From contig WSYJ01000075.1 in NCBI GenBank assembly GCA_020186115.1, positions 806,001 to 870,000 of the forward strand: a stretch of DNA of 64,000 nt, in the 5' to 3' direction. A model generated the notes under the pieces. The model saw only the letters and a program-made list of their open reading frames with translations. It made no database searches and was not told the DNA's origin. Positions 1 to 11,007 of this stretch are shown here, in pieces. The DNA is from Histomonas meleagridis (Eukaryota; Parabasalia; Tritrichomonadida; Dientamoebidae). Numbering within the stretch: position 1 is the first letter of the stretch; each line of letters starts with the position of its first letter. The translations under genes were made by a program, and so were the position numbers.

Positions 1-2169
1 ATAATTCGATTTCGGTATAACTAAATCTAATTGTTTAATAATAGAAAACGCTAATATTCGTACTTGATAATAAGAACAACATAATGATATTATTAATATC
101 GCTTGAATTTGATTTCGTTGTTTTTCATCTAATTTACGCCCTAATGAAATTGATATTTCGATTTGTTGTTGAATGAAAAATAAGTTTCGCATTAAATTCG
201 GTATACATAAACCATTAACTTCATTAATGTTTTGATATATTAAATCAGTAATTAGTTTCCCATTATTTTCATTTTGATAATGTATTAACTCTAAAATTCG
301 TGATGCAAATGCTGATGAATAAATATCAGTTGAATTAATTGTCTTAACTAAATATTGTAAAATTATATCATTAACTTCAATAAATGGAATAATTTCCATT
401 GCATATATTGATACAATTTTGTTCATTTTTGATGGAATCTCAAATTTAATTTGATTCTCATATTTTGTTAAATGAAATTCATCATTTTCAATTTCTAATT
501 TCTTTATCCATTTCCTAAATAAATTTGTCATTATCTTCGGATTTAATATTGGTGGTTTAATAGGTTTCGTTAATTCTAAATTGTCATTAAACAATAAAAA
601 AATATCATTTCGACAAATATTTAATGATTGTAATGTTGTCGATACTTTTAATATTGTTAAATCATTTGTGTTATTAGTGGTTTTTGCAGTTTCTTTAATG
701 ATTGGCATGATAATTTCTTGCGCAAAGTCAATAATATTCTCTTTAAATGAGATATCTTGTGGATAACCACTTCGCGACGATAACATGATTTTAATTGATG
801 ATAAAATTGCACTAAAATTATTCTCTTTAAATTGTTGGTCTTGAAGCTTAGGCAAAAGATGTTGTGAAAAACTAATGTTTTGATTGACGGAATATTGTAA
901 TAAAAAATCAGATAATTCTTTTTGACATTTATCGAAAAAATGTGGTGGTGCATGAAATACAGAAGTATCAATGAACTTCTTTACATCTTCATTATATAAA
1001 TTTGGATCGGTTTTCCACTTATAATTATCGCCGGTTAATTTTAATAATGTGGTATGTTGATAATTCTTACCTCGCAACAAGACAATTAATGACTGTAATA
1101 AACATTTAGCGTAATCTGGCTTTTCTTTAAGTTTTTCGAAATAAGTTTTTATGAATTTACTAACAGGTACTTTAGTGTTTTTTTGTAATTTTAAGGCATA
1201 TTCGAAGGTATGCAATGGATAACAAAAGCCATTATATCCTTTTTTCTTGAGAAATGCTTTTGTATATTCACGAATATTTTCAAGATCTTCATTAGGTTTG
1301 AAATTCTTATCTAGAATTGAAAGGTTTCCTATCCAGTTATATAGGAAATGGGTCGAAGCTTGATGGAAATAAGGATCATCAAGAAAAGACCTTTTCTTGG
1401 CGGTTTTAGCAATTTTGTTGATAACTTTTTTAACTTCATTAAAATCAGAGAAATTCGTGGGAAAATTAAGTTCAGAAAACATAAGCAAGAACCTTTCAAG
1501 ACGCAATGGATGAATTTTTTCTTTGGTAAGTTCATATTGAATATTTGGATAAAATGTGTATTTTTCAATATCGATTTTTTTAGTAAGTTGGCAAATGGTA
1601 GAGGAAACGTATTCTGCTGGTTTTAAATAAGCAATATCAAAAAAGTCAGAAACGTTTTTAGATAGTATATTAAACTTTTTTGTAAAGATTTCATCAAGAT
1701 ATTTCTTATTGAAGTCTGCTTGCTCTATAATGAGTTTGAAATATATGGATGATATCATTAAATTCAATGAAAGAGCACATAATCGATTTTTTTGATTTGT
1801 CATATCAACATTATTTAAGAGATCTGTATAATATGTAATACCATTTGTTCCTTTTTTCGGTACTACATTTTCTTCTGTGTTAATTTCTGGAAGATTTGAA
1901 ATAAAATTGTCATAACTTCGAGGTGGGTTGTTTTGACTTAATATAATACATGGAAAGACCTGCTGTATTAAAGAATGATCTGATGACCAAAAATTTTCGA
2001 GAGATTCTTGAATTTCAATCAAATTTGATAAAACCGAAGAATCTTTGTTTGTAATATATTTTGGTTCAGGCACGACTTTAATGAGCTCCTCAAAGACGGA
2101 ACATACATTTCGACTGAAAGATGATTTGTTGAGTATTAATGATTCTATATTTTTATTCTTTTCTTGCAT
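1..2169 (-). CDS. Large helical-repeat protein, Furry/Mor2/Tao3-like (partial, runs off the window)
   Basis: An uninterrupted minus-strand frame of 723 codons begins with ATG at 2169 and is still open at base 1, so this is the N-terminal part of a much larger protein. It is helix-rich with no signal peptide or membrane segment. The succession of helical blocks resembles the N-terminal cell-morphogenesis region of Furry/Mor2/Tao3 proteins: a block containing FKLIIEQADFN, one with TFYPNIQYEL, then KPDYAKCLLQSLIVLLR, then CIPNLMRNLFF. Furry proteins are scaffolds of about 2000-3000 aa that act with NDR/LATS kinases and Mob proteins in cell polarity; a Mob1 gene lies 12 kb away. The family call rests on remembered pattern similarity. 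Another HEAT/ARM-type scaffold is possible. Confidence 0.5.
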   Translation of the reverse strand, partial: MQEKNKNIESLILNKSSFSRNVCSVFEELIKVVPEPKYITNKDSSVLSNLIEIQESLENFWSSDHSLIQQVFPCIILSQNNPPRSYDNFISNLPEINTEENVVPKKGTNGITYYTDLLNNVDMTNQKNRLCALSLNLMISSIYFKLIIEQADFNKKYLDEIFTKKFNILSKNVSDFFDIAYLKPAEYVSSTICQLTKKIDIEKYTFYPNIQYELTKEKIHPLRLERFLLMFSELNFPTNFSDFNEVKKVINKIAKTAKKRSFLDDPYFHQASTHFLYNWIGNLSILDKNFKPNEDLENIREYTKAFLKKKGYNGFCYPLHTFEYALKLQKNTKVPVSKFIKTYFEKLKEKPDYAKCLLQSLIVLLRGKNYQHTTLLKLTGDNYKWKTDPNLYNEDVKKFIDTSVFHAPPHFFDKCQKELSDFLLQYSVNQNISFSQHLLPKLQDQQFKENNFSAILSSIKIMLSSRSGYPQDISFKENIIDFAQEIIMPIIKETAKTTNNTNDLTILKVSTTLQSLNICRNDIFLLFNDNLELTKPIKPPILNPKIMTNLFRKWIKKLEIENDEFHLTKYENQIKFEIPSKMNKIVSIYAMEIIPFIEVNDIILQYLVKTINSTDIYSSAFASRILELIHYQNENNGKLITDLIYQNINEVNGLCIPNLMRNLFFIQQQIEISISLGRKLDEKQRNQIQAILIISLCCSYYQVRILAFSIIKQLDLVIPKSNY

Positions 2170-2930
2170 CTGAATAAAATTGCGACAATGTTAAAAAATT
2201 GCCGCCCACTCTTGAATCATATTAAAAAGTTTATTCTCTCAATTTGAACTTACCTTATATTGAAATTTTGGTGTTTTTTAAAAGAATTTTTGAGGTTAAC
2301 CTTCAAAAAAATAATGCCAAAAAACCGCTTCATCACAAGCCCCTCATTCATGCGTGATATCTCCAGAATCATTATAAAAAATCAAATTTATTTCATGGAG
2401 CAAATCAAATATATCAAAAGGAAATCATGTATTTAAAAAATTTTTTTATTTCACTAAACCTGAACAACCGTTTGCTTTCGATGTTTGACTAAGACACAAA
2501 TTATTTTATTACAACATTTAACATCTATAAATAAAATTTTTTATTAATAATAAAATAATTTATTCTTTTAACAAAAAAGTATATAAAACTTTTTAGAAAA
2601 AGTTTAAAAGTTTATTTAATATCATATTTTGTAGAAATATTAAATTTCACTATTTAAAGTGACCACCAAGAAAATTATGTTAACACCAAAAAAATCGAAA
2701 TAGAAACCTAAAATCAATGAAATATTATGTTAACGTTATTTTCAATATATTTACATCATGATATTGGTTTCACAGGATCTTGTGTTGACACTTTTTATTT
2801 TTGATCGTAATTAAATGGCACTTTAAATTATTCTTTTTTTAAATAAATAAATAAAACATTTGGTAAAATATTTTTTATTATATTTTTAAAAAATTGTTTG
2901 ACAGATTTTCTTTGCAATTCCGAAGTCCCT
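2170..2930. other. Intergenic, no gene seen
   Basis: AT-rich spacer between the start of the Furry-like gene and the 3' end of the HECT gene, both on the minus strand. I see no coding frame, tRNA or clear repeat. It should hold the promoter of the Furry-like gene, but no convincing TCA-Py-T/A initiator precedes that ATG. Confidence 0.5.
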
Positions 2931-4016
2931 TTATGTCAAGTCCATCTGGTCACAATTATATATTCCTAAATCCAATTTTTCTTTCATAATTTCTTTTGTT
3001 TCATAAGCTGGAATATAAATTGTTTTAAGACATGTAGATGCTACAGGCAATCTATCTTGAGGCAACTCCGTATCGAAATGTACAATAATTTTAAAGTCTT
3101 TCACTATGTTAAAGTTAGGATGTGAAGGTTGAGCTAATAGGAAAATTAAGAATTTTTTCATTTGTTCTTGATCATATTGTCTTAATATTTCAATGAAGAA
3201 ATTCTTTAATTCTTCAGTTTCATTTTCAAATTTCAAATGATTAATTAATCCGTCTATATCGATAGTACTACAGCAAAGGAATTTAATTAAACCACCAGAT
3301 ATTAACTTATTATCTTTGCAACCTGATTGATTATTATTCAATCCATTTCTTATTATAGTAAGCCATTTTTCAATCGATTCAATCCTTAAAGTAATTACAA
3401 TTTTCTCATAAACATCAACGAAATTTGAAGCAATCGATTTATCAGTCGGGAATCCGATTATAGGCTTTTCAACTGAATCCCAATCTTTATATGTAGAAAA
3501 ACATAAATTTTCATTTGATTTTCTCATTTCTTGAATGTAATTCTTTAAACCTATATCATTTTCATACACGTCTTCCTTAGTAATTCGTCCTCCAGCTAAA
3601 AACTTCCAAACGAAATTTGGAAAGTGAATATTTTGTAGTAAATTTAATCGAATTATTGCGCCTAAAATGACACCAAATGCGAAAAATGCGTCTTCAACTT
3701 CTTTACCAGAATTTGTTGGATAAGGAATCACATCGAAGATTCCATTTTTTTCATCAAAATTCGGTGATCTTTTACATAAACCAGTTCGAACATTTAAAAA
3801 TGAATCAGTTATCATCATAATGACATCATATGTTATACCATCCATATCATATGATATCTTATCTTTATATCTAATTCCCCAATTAGGAAGTTTATATCTT
3901 AAAAGATTAAGTTTTTTGTTTTGTATTCCTTTGGAGAATTGATATATCATTGTATCTTCGACTTTGACAGGTGCATTTGCTTTATCTTTGTCTAAAATAA
4001 TTCTAAAATAATACAA
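2931..4016 (-). CDS. HECT domain of the giant E3 ubiquitin ligase (3' part, displaced frame)
   Basis: This 361-codon frame carries a nearly complete HECT catalytic domain. The N-lobe hallmark AFFAFGVILGAIIR precedes NFVWKFLAGG. The C-lobe ends with LPVASTCLKTIYIPAY; the Cys (about residue 329) is the predicted ubiquitin-thioester cysteine. The frame has no credible start of its own. Its first residues overlap by 25 bp the end of the long upstream frame, which ends immediately at a TAG. Leaving out one copy of the tandem 11-mer at 3991-4012 joins the two frames exactly. This is therefore the C-terminal catalytic part of one gene. HECT ligases accept ubiquitin from an E2 and pass it to a substrate lysine. 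The break may be a real mutation, allele-specific, or an assembly error. Confidence 0.85.
   Translation of the reverse strand: MYYFRIILDKDKANAPVKVEDTMIYQFSKGIQNKKLNLLRYKLPNWGIRYKDKISYDMDGITYDVIMMITDSFLNVRTGLCKRSPNFDEKNGIFDVIPYPTNSGKEVEDAFFAFGVILGAIIRLNLLQNIHFPNFVWKFLAGGRITKEDVYENDIGLKNYIQEMRKSNENLCFSTYKDWDSVEKPIIGFPTDKSIASNFVDVYEKIVITLRIESIEKWLTIIRNGLNNNQSGCKDNKLISGGLIKFLCCSTIDIDGLINHLKFENETEELKNFFIEILRQYDQEQMKKFLIFLLAQPSHPNFNIVKDFKIIVHFDTELPQDRLPVASTCLKTIYIPAYETKEIMKEKLDLGIYNCDQMDLT
3991..4012. repeat. 11-bp perfect tandem duplication that breaks the HECT gene
   Basis: TCTAAAATAAT occurs twice head to tail (3991-4001 and 4002-4012). Eleven is not a multiple of three. With both copies the upstream frame stops at TAG; with one copy the coding sequence reads through without interruption into the HECT domain. 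Confidence 0.95.
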
Positions 4017-7000
4017 CCATTCGATCGAAAATTGTTTAACGAATCCATTTGAGCACGTGTCATCCCTCTTGTAATATTAAATATAGATAATCGTGATTTA
4101 TATTGTAATAAATGTGAATTTTCTACTATAAGTTTTAACATTTCTTTTTCATCATTTGATTTTTCTGTTTTATCATGAAGTTTTATATAAGTTTTGTTAA
4201 TAATATATATACAAAATGCTTTGCATTGAAGTATTTCAATTCCAAATTTTTGAATTAACTTTTTCATTTCAAATGTTTGGTAATTAAATGTTTCAAAGTC
4301 TTTATCATCAAAAACAGATGATGAAGAATATGTAAGAAATTCATCAGTATCAATATCTTTCCAATCAAGTGCAAATTTATTTTGTAATACAGAATTATTA
4401 TCAATCTTTATTTCATGATATGCTTTAATACAAATTTCTTGATTTACATTATCAAAGTTAATAGTTTCAGTCTTTCCTGATTCTAGAATATATTTATCAA
4501 TTTTTACATTTTTAAATATTATTACAAATAATATCTGTTCATTAGTTTTATTTGTAATATTAATGACATTATCTTTAATTTCATATTCATATTCATCTTT
4601 TAGACATGTTTCATAAAATGAATTAATATTTTTAATCGTATTATAAACTTTTTGAAATATTGAAGACGGGAAATTATTAATTGTTTCATATTGATTCATT
4701 AACTGAATAATTTGATATAAAATCTTTAAGTTAATGTTATTTTCTATTTCATTAATATTAAATTTTTCAGAAATTTCTTTATCTTCTATTCCAATAAATG
4801 TTTTTAATTGCTCTTTTTCTATTTCATTAAATGAAATTAACTTTCCTTCTTCTGTTTCAAGAAATAGTTTTAATTGTTCTTTTTCAATCTCAAGGAAAAT
4901 TTTGAAATTTTTATTATCCGAATTCTTTTTATAGAAATATAATAAATGTTTAATATAAGTTTCATTAAAATCATCTTTACAGAAACATACCTTGTTTTGA
5001 ATATAAGCAAAGAATTGTGGAATATATTTTATTATCATTGGCGAATTTATTAACCAACAATCGATTAATGAAAGTTTTGCATTAATACGTTGTTTAGATG
5101 TTGAACAATTTTCAATGTAAATCCATAATAATATCAAAAATACTAATGGTGTATCATTAATCCAAATATCATTTTTATCAATTTTCCCTTTAGAACCATC
5201 AGAGAATGTTATCACATAATTATTCTCATCAGAATCAATATTTTTTCCTGGTGGAATATATATTAAATCTCCTCTATAAAGAAGATTATGATATTTATAA
5301 TCACCTGCCATTTTAATTAATTCATCTCCGATATCATCTAAGAAATGAACATTTATAAGTTTTTTAAGTGCAAGATAAATTATTTGTACATTTTTACTTT
5401 GTAATAACCCATATGAAAGATTCTCGAAAAATCCTGAATTAAGATCATATGGGAAAACTTCATTTCCGATTAACTTATTATCAGATCCTATAAGTGAAAC
5501 AATCGCAGATTGTAAAAATGAAAATTTGATATTAAAAGATTCTTCTTTATCATGTAATATATGTAATGCAATTAAAACGCTTATCAATTGATTGGTCATA
5601 TCTTTTTCAAGATTAATTTGCATGTTAAGAAATGATTCTTTTGTTAATATAAAATCTTTTGTTTCATCAAGTTGAAAAGAATCAACGTTTTCGCATAAAA
5701 GTGTATTATGTGTTTCTCTTTCATCTTGTGTTATTTGATTAACATTTAATTCTTGATTATCATCGAAACGAATGTTGTTATTATATGAAATAAATGAATC
5801 GCCATAAATATTTGGAATATAATCATATATGACATCAGAAACTATAATGTTACTTTTATAAGTAATGAATTCTATTATTGTATCACTATCTGCATAAAAA
5901 CTATTTCCATTAAAATTAATCTTTTTTTCTCCTATTTCAAATGTAATATTAATATTGTTTTTAATACCATTTATTATTTTTTGAGTTCCAAACATTTTCC
6001 CTGTTGGTATTTCTATATAAATATTATTTTTATTTCTAATCACAATATAACCATTAAAAGGTATTATAGAAATGTTTTTAATTTTCATTGTAATATATAT
6101 ATAATAATGATTCCAATCACCTTGTTGAATTTTACTTAAAATTTCGTTTTCTGAAAAAGAACCACTTGGTTGTTTAAATATTCTATTTTTTAATTTATTA
6201 TTGTTAAAATAATCCATATAATAATTAGTAAAAGGTTTTGCTGTTTTTACTATTTCATCGATTGAAAAATCAACATTTTGTTCAGAAATATAACGAATTA
6301 ATGTTTGAATATATAACTTAATTAAAAATATATTATTCGATTCCATACAAACACTTTTGAATTTGATGACATCTTCGAATTTTATTGATTCCTCTAAATT
6401 AAGTTCTACTTCTTGAATTGTTTCATAAATTTTTGGTTTATGAAAGCGATAAAGTTTACTATGTGGAGTAAATGGTGCTTTAAGATATTTATTACCAATG
6501 TATTCATTAAAACTTAAATATTTTCCTTCTTCATTTTGAAATGTAAGTATATCATTAAAATCAGATCCATCTGCAGCAATTATTGCAAAAATAAGGATAA
6601 GATAATGCTCAAAAAAATCAACAGGAATTGTTAATATAATTTCTTTGGTAAATTTTTTAATTAACAAATTAGAATTCTGATTTAATATATTTCTAAATCC
6701 ATAAATAATTTGTGGAAATGTTGTAGTTATTGAATGCAATTTAATTATTTCGTCATTAATTTTAGATTTAACTGCATTTAAATAATCTTTACATTCATTT
6801 TCATCAAAGATTTGATATCTTAAAATATCAAAAAATAGTTTAACTGATGACCTGTGTATTATCCAATCACTATTTTTCAAAATTCCTTCAAGAATATTTC
6901 TTGAAATTTTAATGTTTAATATATTATTTGGAATGTTAAATAATATGAATTGCATGAAATATTCATTTTCACTCTCAAAATTATATGTTATGCTTAGAAT

Positions 7001-10000
7001 TGTATTTGTCTCAAGTGCTAATCCTATATATGTATAAAAAATTGGATCATTTTTATCAATACATCTTTGCGCAAATTTCGTAATTATATTTATTGCCTTA
7101 TTATGTAAGTTTTTACAAGTTGCAAGAATTGTAAATAAAGTCTCTAAACCTGGATATATGTTAGTTTCTGATTCCATTAAAAAATCTATAAAACTTTCTA
7201 ATTTCTGAACATGTTCATCATTCATTGGTGTTGATGATAAAAAATAATCAAGTTTTTGATATGATATATTTGTTGAAATTCCATTCACTAATATTTCTTG
7301 ATTATCTTTATTAATTATTTTATAAAGAGATTCAAATCTTTGGAAACCATCAAAAACATTTTGAATTTGTTTTGGTAATATTTTAATAAATAAATCAGGA
7401 TCATTATATTGAATGAAATTTTCTATTTTTTTAAGATATTCATTTTGTTTATCACTATTTTTTGAGAAGTCATTTAAAGATGGTATAAATTTAATTAATA
7501 TGATGATATTAGAATAAATTCGTCTTAATGTTTCTTTCTCATCAGTTCTTTTGAGTTGAAAAATATCAATACTATTTCTTAATACCCATGATTTAATTGT
7601 GTTTCCAATTCCATTTGCTTTGATTTCGGTAAAAAGATTTGTTTGATGTAAAACAACAGCTAATAAAACTTTATAAATAGAATTTAAAAAATTATTATTT
7701 AATAATTTGTTTTTAGGTTTATATTTATCATAATCATTTTTAAAGAATTCACAAATGTCATTATCATCAATTAATTCATATAAAGATTCTATTTCACTTG
7801 TTATTGATTCCAAATTTATTTTTTTATCATCAATTGGTTGAATTAACCATGAAAATTTTTTTTCACATTTATAAGTTCCTCCTCCACAAATTAATTTAGA
7901 TATTGCACATATTTGAACCATTAAAAAGTAAAATTCAAAAAGATTATTTTCATTATATTTGATATATATTAATAGTTCTGATATTGTTAATGAATATTTC
8001 AACGTTTCGCTTGCAATATCACATGAGGAAAGTAAAGGTGGTGCAAGTGCTAAGAAATTTGTAAACAATTTGATTTTAATTATATCAATTTCAGTAATTT
8101 GATATTCAACAAAAGAAAAAATTTGTTGAAGAATTATATTTGAAATATTTTCATATAACATTTTAATATATTCAAGTATTGTTTTAATGCATTTTGATTC
8201 ATTAAAATTCATTGGATCTTCTTTTATATCTTTTATTGAAGAATCAATTAAACTTTCTTGACATATAAGTAAAAAATCTAATAACCAGTAATTATCTTCT
8301 TCATTCGCAAACAATTTTTTGATAAATTTGTTATTAATTTTAATTTTAGATATAAATGTTGAATACCAAAGTTGTCTTAAAGACCATTCAATAAAATTAA
8401 TATTATTTTCTTTATTATCTGAAATTAGTTTTTTAAATAAACCAAGAAAATCATCAATTTCTGTTTCATTATAAAACAAATCGACATTATTCACTATGAC
8501 ACCATAAATTATATTTCGAGTTTCTTCATCATCATTTTCACTTATTAACTTTTTTAAAAATGGTTTAATTATTTTTGTAGATTCTAAAATGTGTTCATCT
8601 AGATGATGACATGTTAAATTTATATCAAGTATTAGTAAAAGTGCTTTAAATAATTCTGATTTGGGTTTATTTACTTTAATAAAATGAACAAAAGTTTTTA
8701 ATTGGTTAGGTGACATAATTAATTTTTCAGGTATTACATGAGAAAAAGCTAATGATTTCATTTTAGTAAATAAAACTTTTCCATAAGTTTCATAATCCAC
8801 ATTTTCATTTTCATTTCTTTCTTTAAAATAAGATTTGTTTATTAACATATTCGATGCACTTTTATAAATATAAGAAGAAATTATATTTTTATTATGAGAT
8901 TCAGTTACAATAAAAATAACTTCATGTAATGAATTAATTGTTGCTTTTAGTATATTTTCTTCTAAATTTTCGAAAAAGTTAAAATTAGACATCCTTTTCC
9001 CATCTAATGAATAAGTGTTACATTCTCTCAACTTTATTACAATTATAGATAATCCATCAGTTACATAAATTTTTTTTCCTTCTTTAGGAAATAATTTTTC
9101 ATTTTTAATATAAATATTTGAACATTTTTCATTGAAATATTTTATTGACTTATCTTCTTTATTGAATAATATATAAGATGAACCATTTGAACATGCATCA
9201 GTAATACCATTATATACATCTTCATTTATTTCATTTGGAAAAATATCGTTTTCTTCTATATCTGTTAAGCCAATTTGTAATAAATATGATTTAGTTTTTA
9301 TATATAAATGTTGTGTAGAACAAAACATAAATGTATTATCATCAATGTCATAATCATGTAAATTATAAGTTTCGGAATAATCTAAAACTTTACCATAGTA
9401 TATTGGATATAAAAACATAATCTTATCTTTGCTTAATACAAATAAATAAGAATTACTACTACAGATACATTGTACCGAAAAATCAACTTCAAATCTTGAA
9501 AGTGGCTGAGAAATATTTATTGAAGCAGGAATATCTTCATCCCAATATCTTAAGTTATCGAATATTTCAGAACATTCTTGGTCAGAATCAAATTGTATCT
9601 TTTTGTTTGGAAATATGAAATTACATAACTCATCATCAATTATGGTATTAATAACTTGAAAAAATTCGGTTTCTTTTTGTGCATCGTTATTTTTGATTTC
9701 ATAATTTTGATGAATTTGTTCAATTAAAGATTTCATTTGTTGGATAAGCTTGTCATTGTTATGAAGCCAATACCTTCTTAAAAATGTTAAAATGTCTTTA
9801 CTACAAAAAGTTGATTGAGGTACATCAGGGTTTTTGATTTTCAATGAAATTGTGGATGGATTTTGATAATGTTGAGATCTTACTCTTTGCCTGTGATTAC
9901 TGCGTTTAGATGCATTTTTTTGACAATCGTTCATGTTTCTGCTAACAAGGTATTTTTCAATGTATTTCTTATCTTCACGAAATTTTTCCTGATTTGCAAG

Positions 10001-10231
10001 ACGAATTGACCCACGAATCATGCCGCGAGTTGATTCGCAGAACTGAGGCGCTGTGGTTGCAACAATAAGTAGACCTAAGGAACTTATTTCATACTGTTCA
10101 AAATCGAAAGTATTTTGATGGAATTTTATTTCTTGGTATTTATTGTGAATGAATTTTTCGTGAGTTTTTGCTCTTAATTTGTCCTGAAAAATTATCGATA
10201 ATGAAAAATTTTCATCCAGTTTGAAACTCAT
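3992..10231 (-). CDS. Giant HECT E3 ubiquitin ligase, N-terminal region (frame-broken before the HECT domain)
   Basis: A long open frame of about 2080 codons runs straight into the HECT module at 2931-4016. I chose the ATG at 10231 over the in-frame ATG at 10318 because a TCATTT initiator motif ends only 4 nt upstream of it, fitting the very short parabasalid 5' UTRs. The protein is mostly Asn/Ile/Lys-rich helical repeat. Near residues 230-440 it has a beta-rich stretch that could be propeller-like. Around the middle (GYIVIRNKNNIYIEIPTG) it has another beta-rich module, possibly SPRY-like. Such arrays in HECT ligases usually select substrates. The frame ends in TAG at 3992-3994 only because of the 11-bp duplication, so the product as written would lack catalytic activity. 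Confidence 0.75.
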   Translation of the reverse strand: MSFKLDENFSLSIIFQDKLRAKTHEKFIHNKYQEIKFHQNTFDFEQYEISSLGLLIVATTAPQFCESTRGMIRGSIRLANQEKFREDKKYIEKYLVSRNMNDCQKNASKRSNHRQRVRSQHYQNPSTISLKIKNPDVPQSTFCSKDILTFLRRYWLHNNDKLIQQMKSLIEQIHQNYEIKNNDAQKETEFFQVINTIIDDELCNFIFPNKKIQFDSDQECSEIFDNLRYWDEDIPASINISQPLSRFEVDFSVQCICSSNSYLFVLSKDKIMFLYPIYYGKVLDYSETYNLHDYDIDDNTFMFCSTQHLYIKTKSYLLQIGLTDIEENDIFPNEINEDVYNGITDACSNGSSYILFNKEDKSIKYFNEKCSNIYIKNEKLFPKEGKKIYVTDGLSIIVIKLRECNTYSLDGKRMSNFNFFENLEENILKATINSLHEVIFIVTESHNKNIISSYIYKSASNMLINKSYFKERNENENVDYETYGKVLFTKMKSLAFSHVIPEKLIMSPNQLKTFVHFIKVNKPKSELFKALLLILDINLTCHHLDEHILESTKIIKPFLKKLISENDDEETRNIIYGVIVNNVDLFYNETEIDDFLGLFKKLISDNKENNINFIEWSLRQLWYSTFISKIKINNKFIKKLFANEEDNYWLLDFLLICQESLIDSSIKDIKEDPMNFNESKCIKTILEYIKMLYENISNIILQQIFSFVEYQITEIDIIKIKLFTNFLALAPPLLSSCDIASETLKYSLTISELLIYIKYNENNLFEFYFLMVQICAISKLICGGGTYKCEKKFSWLIQPIDDKKINLESITSEIESLYELIDDNDICEFFKNDYDKYKPKNKLLNNNFLNSIYKVLLAVVLHQTNLFTEIKANGIGNTIKSWVLRNSIDIFQLKRTDEKETLRRIYSNIIILIKFIPSLNDFSKNSDKQNEYLKKIENFIQYNDPDLFIKILPKQIQNVFDGFQRFESLYKIINKDNQEILVNGISTNISYQKLDYFLSSTPMNDEHVQKLESFIDFLMESETNIYPGLETLFTILATCKNLHNKAINIITKFAQRCIDKNDPIFYTYIGLALETNTILSITYNFESENEYFMQFILFNIPNNILNIKISRNILEGILKNSDWIIHRSSVKLFFDILRYQIFDENECKDYLNAVKSKINDEIIKLHSITTTFPQIIYGFRNILNQNSNLLIKKFTKEIILTIPVDFFEHYLILIFAIIAADGSDFNDILTFQNEEGKYLSFNEYIGNKYLKAPFTPHSKLYRFHKPKIYETIQEVELNLEESIKFEDVIKFKSVCMESNNIFLIKLYIQTLIRYISEQNVDFSIDEIVKTAKPFTNYYMDYFNNNKLKNRIFKQPSGSFSENEILSKIQQGDWNHYYIYITMKIKNISIIPFNGYIVIRNKNNIYIEIPTGKMFGTQKIINGIKNNINITFEIGEKKINFNGNSFYADSDTIIEFITYKSNIIVSDVIYDYIPNIYGDSFISYNNNIRFDDNQELNVNQITQDERETHNTLLCENVDSFQLDETKDFILTKESFLNMQINLEKDMTNQLISVLIALHILHDKEESFNIKFSFLQSAIVSLIGSDNKLIGNEVFPYDLNSGFFENLSYGLLQSKNVQIIYLALKKLINVHFLDDIGDELIKMAGDYKYHNLLYRGDLIYIPPGKNIDSDENNYVITFSDGSKGKIDKNDIWINDTPLVFLILLWIYIENCSTSKQRINAKLSLIDCWLINSPMIIKYIPQFFAYIQNKVCFCKDDFNETYIKHLLYFYKKNSDNKNFKIFLEIEKEQLKLFLETEEGKLISFNEIEKEQLKTFIGIEDKEISEKFNINEIENNINLKILYQIIQLMNQYETINNFPSSIFQKVYNTIKNINSFYETCLKDEYEYEIKDNVINITNKTNEQILFVIIFKNVKIDKYILESGKTETINFDNVNQEICIKAYHEIKIDNNSVLQNKFALDWKDIDTDEFLTYSSSSVFDDKDFETFNYQTFEMKKLIQKFGIEILQCKAFCIYIINKTYIKLHDKTEKSNDEKEMLKLIVENSHLLQYKSRLSIFNITRGMTRAQMDSLNNFRSNGCIILELF

Positions 10232-10235
10232 TGTG

Positions 10236-10241
10236 AAATGA
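10236..10241 (-). promoter_or_regulatory. Initiator-like element of the HECT gene
   Basis: On the minus strand TCATTT ends 4 nt before the ATG at 10231. It fits the parabasalid initiator TCA-Py-T/A, where the A is the usual transcription start. It is the reason for choosing this ATG. Confidence 0.5.
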
Positions 10242-11007
10242 AGACACGTTGAAAAAATTGAATACAGTAAACTTGCGAAAAAATTGTTTGAATGTAACTT
10301 GTCAAAAATTGGATCCAAAATAATCGTTGAAATGAAGTAATGTTTCAGTTTTATGGAATAATTTCATTTTTATTAAATTTGAAACAAGTATTTATATAAA
10401 TAACAAAACATTTAAATAAATTTATTGGCAAAATTTAAAAAATTAATTTCTAATTTATTAGACAACACACCTCATTACATTATTATCATTTTTAATAATT
10501 CAAATTTCATTAGATGAAATAACATTAATTATATTTTTGAATCAATAATGTGAGTATGAAATGATCTTTATAATATATTTTGTGATCAAAATCATCATTT
10601 TTCTGGCAGCATTATGTTTTACACTCCTATGACTCAATTAATTTACTTGAAATCCTACGTTAAGGATCATTAAGTATCGAAAATTATATCAAAAAAAATA
10701 AAATACTTTTTTTCATCTATTCAAATAGATGGGTGTGAAGCTTGATCGTTACTTTAGTAGAGCCTCAATTCATCGTTAGCAATTAAACGTTTAAAAATTA
10801 TATCTAAATTTCAATATGCAACTAAGGCAGTGATCAATAGTTAAACACCTCATACAACATTGACTTTTTCACAAAAAGTAATTCCCTCATTTTAAACGTT
10901 CAGGAGAAAATGATCATTCAGAGAGTATTAATCGGTATTCATTCAATCTTACAAAGTTTATTTGGCTATTCAATAACGGTCAAATCTTAAACAAATCTCC
11001 TATTAAA
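10242..11007. other. Intergenic region between divergent genes
   Basis: Spacer between the divergently transcribed HECT gene (minus) and the membrane-protein gene (plus). I see no RNA gene. A Myb-type site TAACGG at 10974-10979 lies 28 nt before the ATG at 11008. Confidence 0.5.

Noticed and set aside
2245-2262. AACTTACCTTAT word resembling the 5' end of U1 snRNA
   Set aside because: No further U1 structure or Sm site is visible downstream.
3991-4012. An 11-nt micro-intron in the HECT gene
   Set aside because: No GTATGT or CTAAC motif is present and 11 nt is far shorter than known introns; a tandem duplication explains it better.
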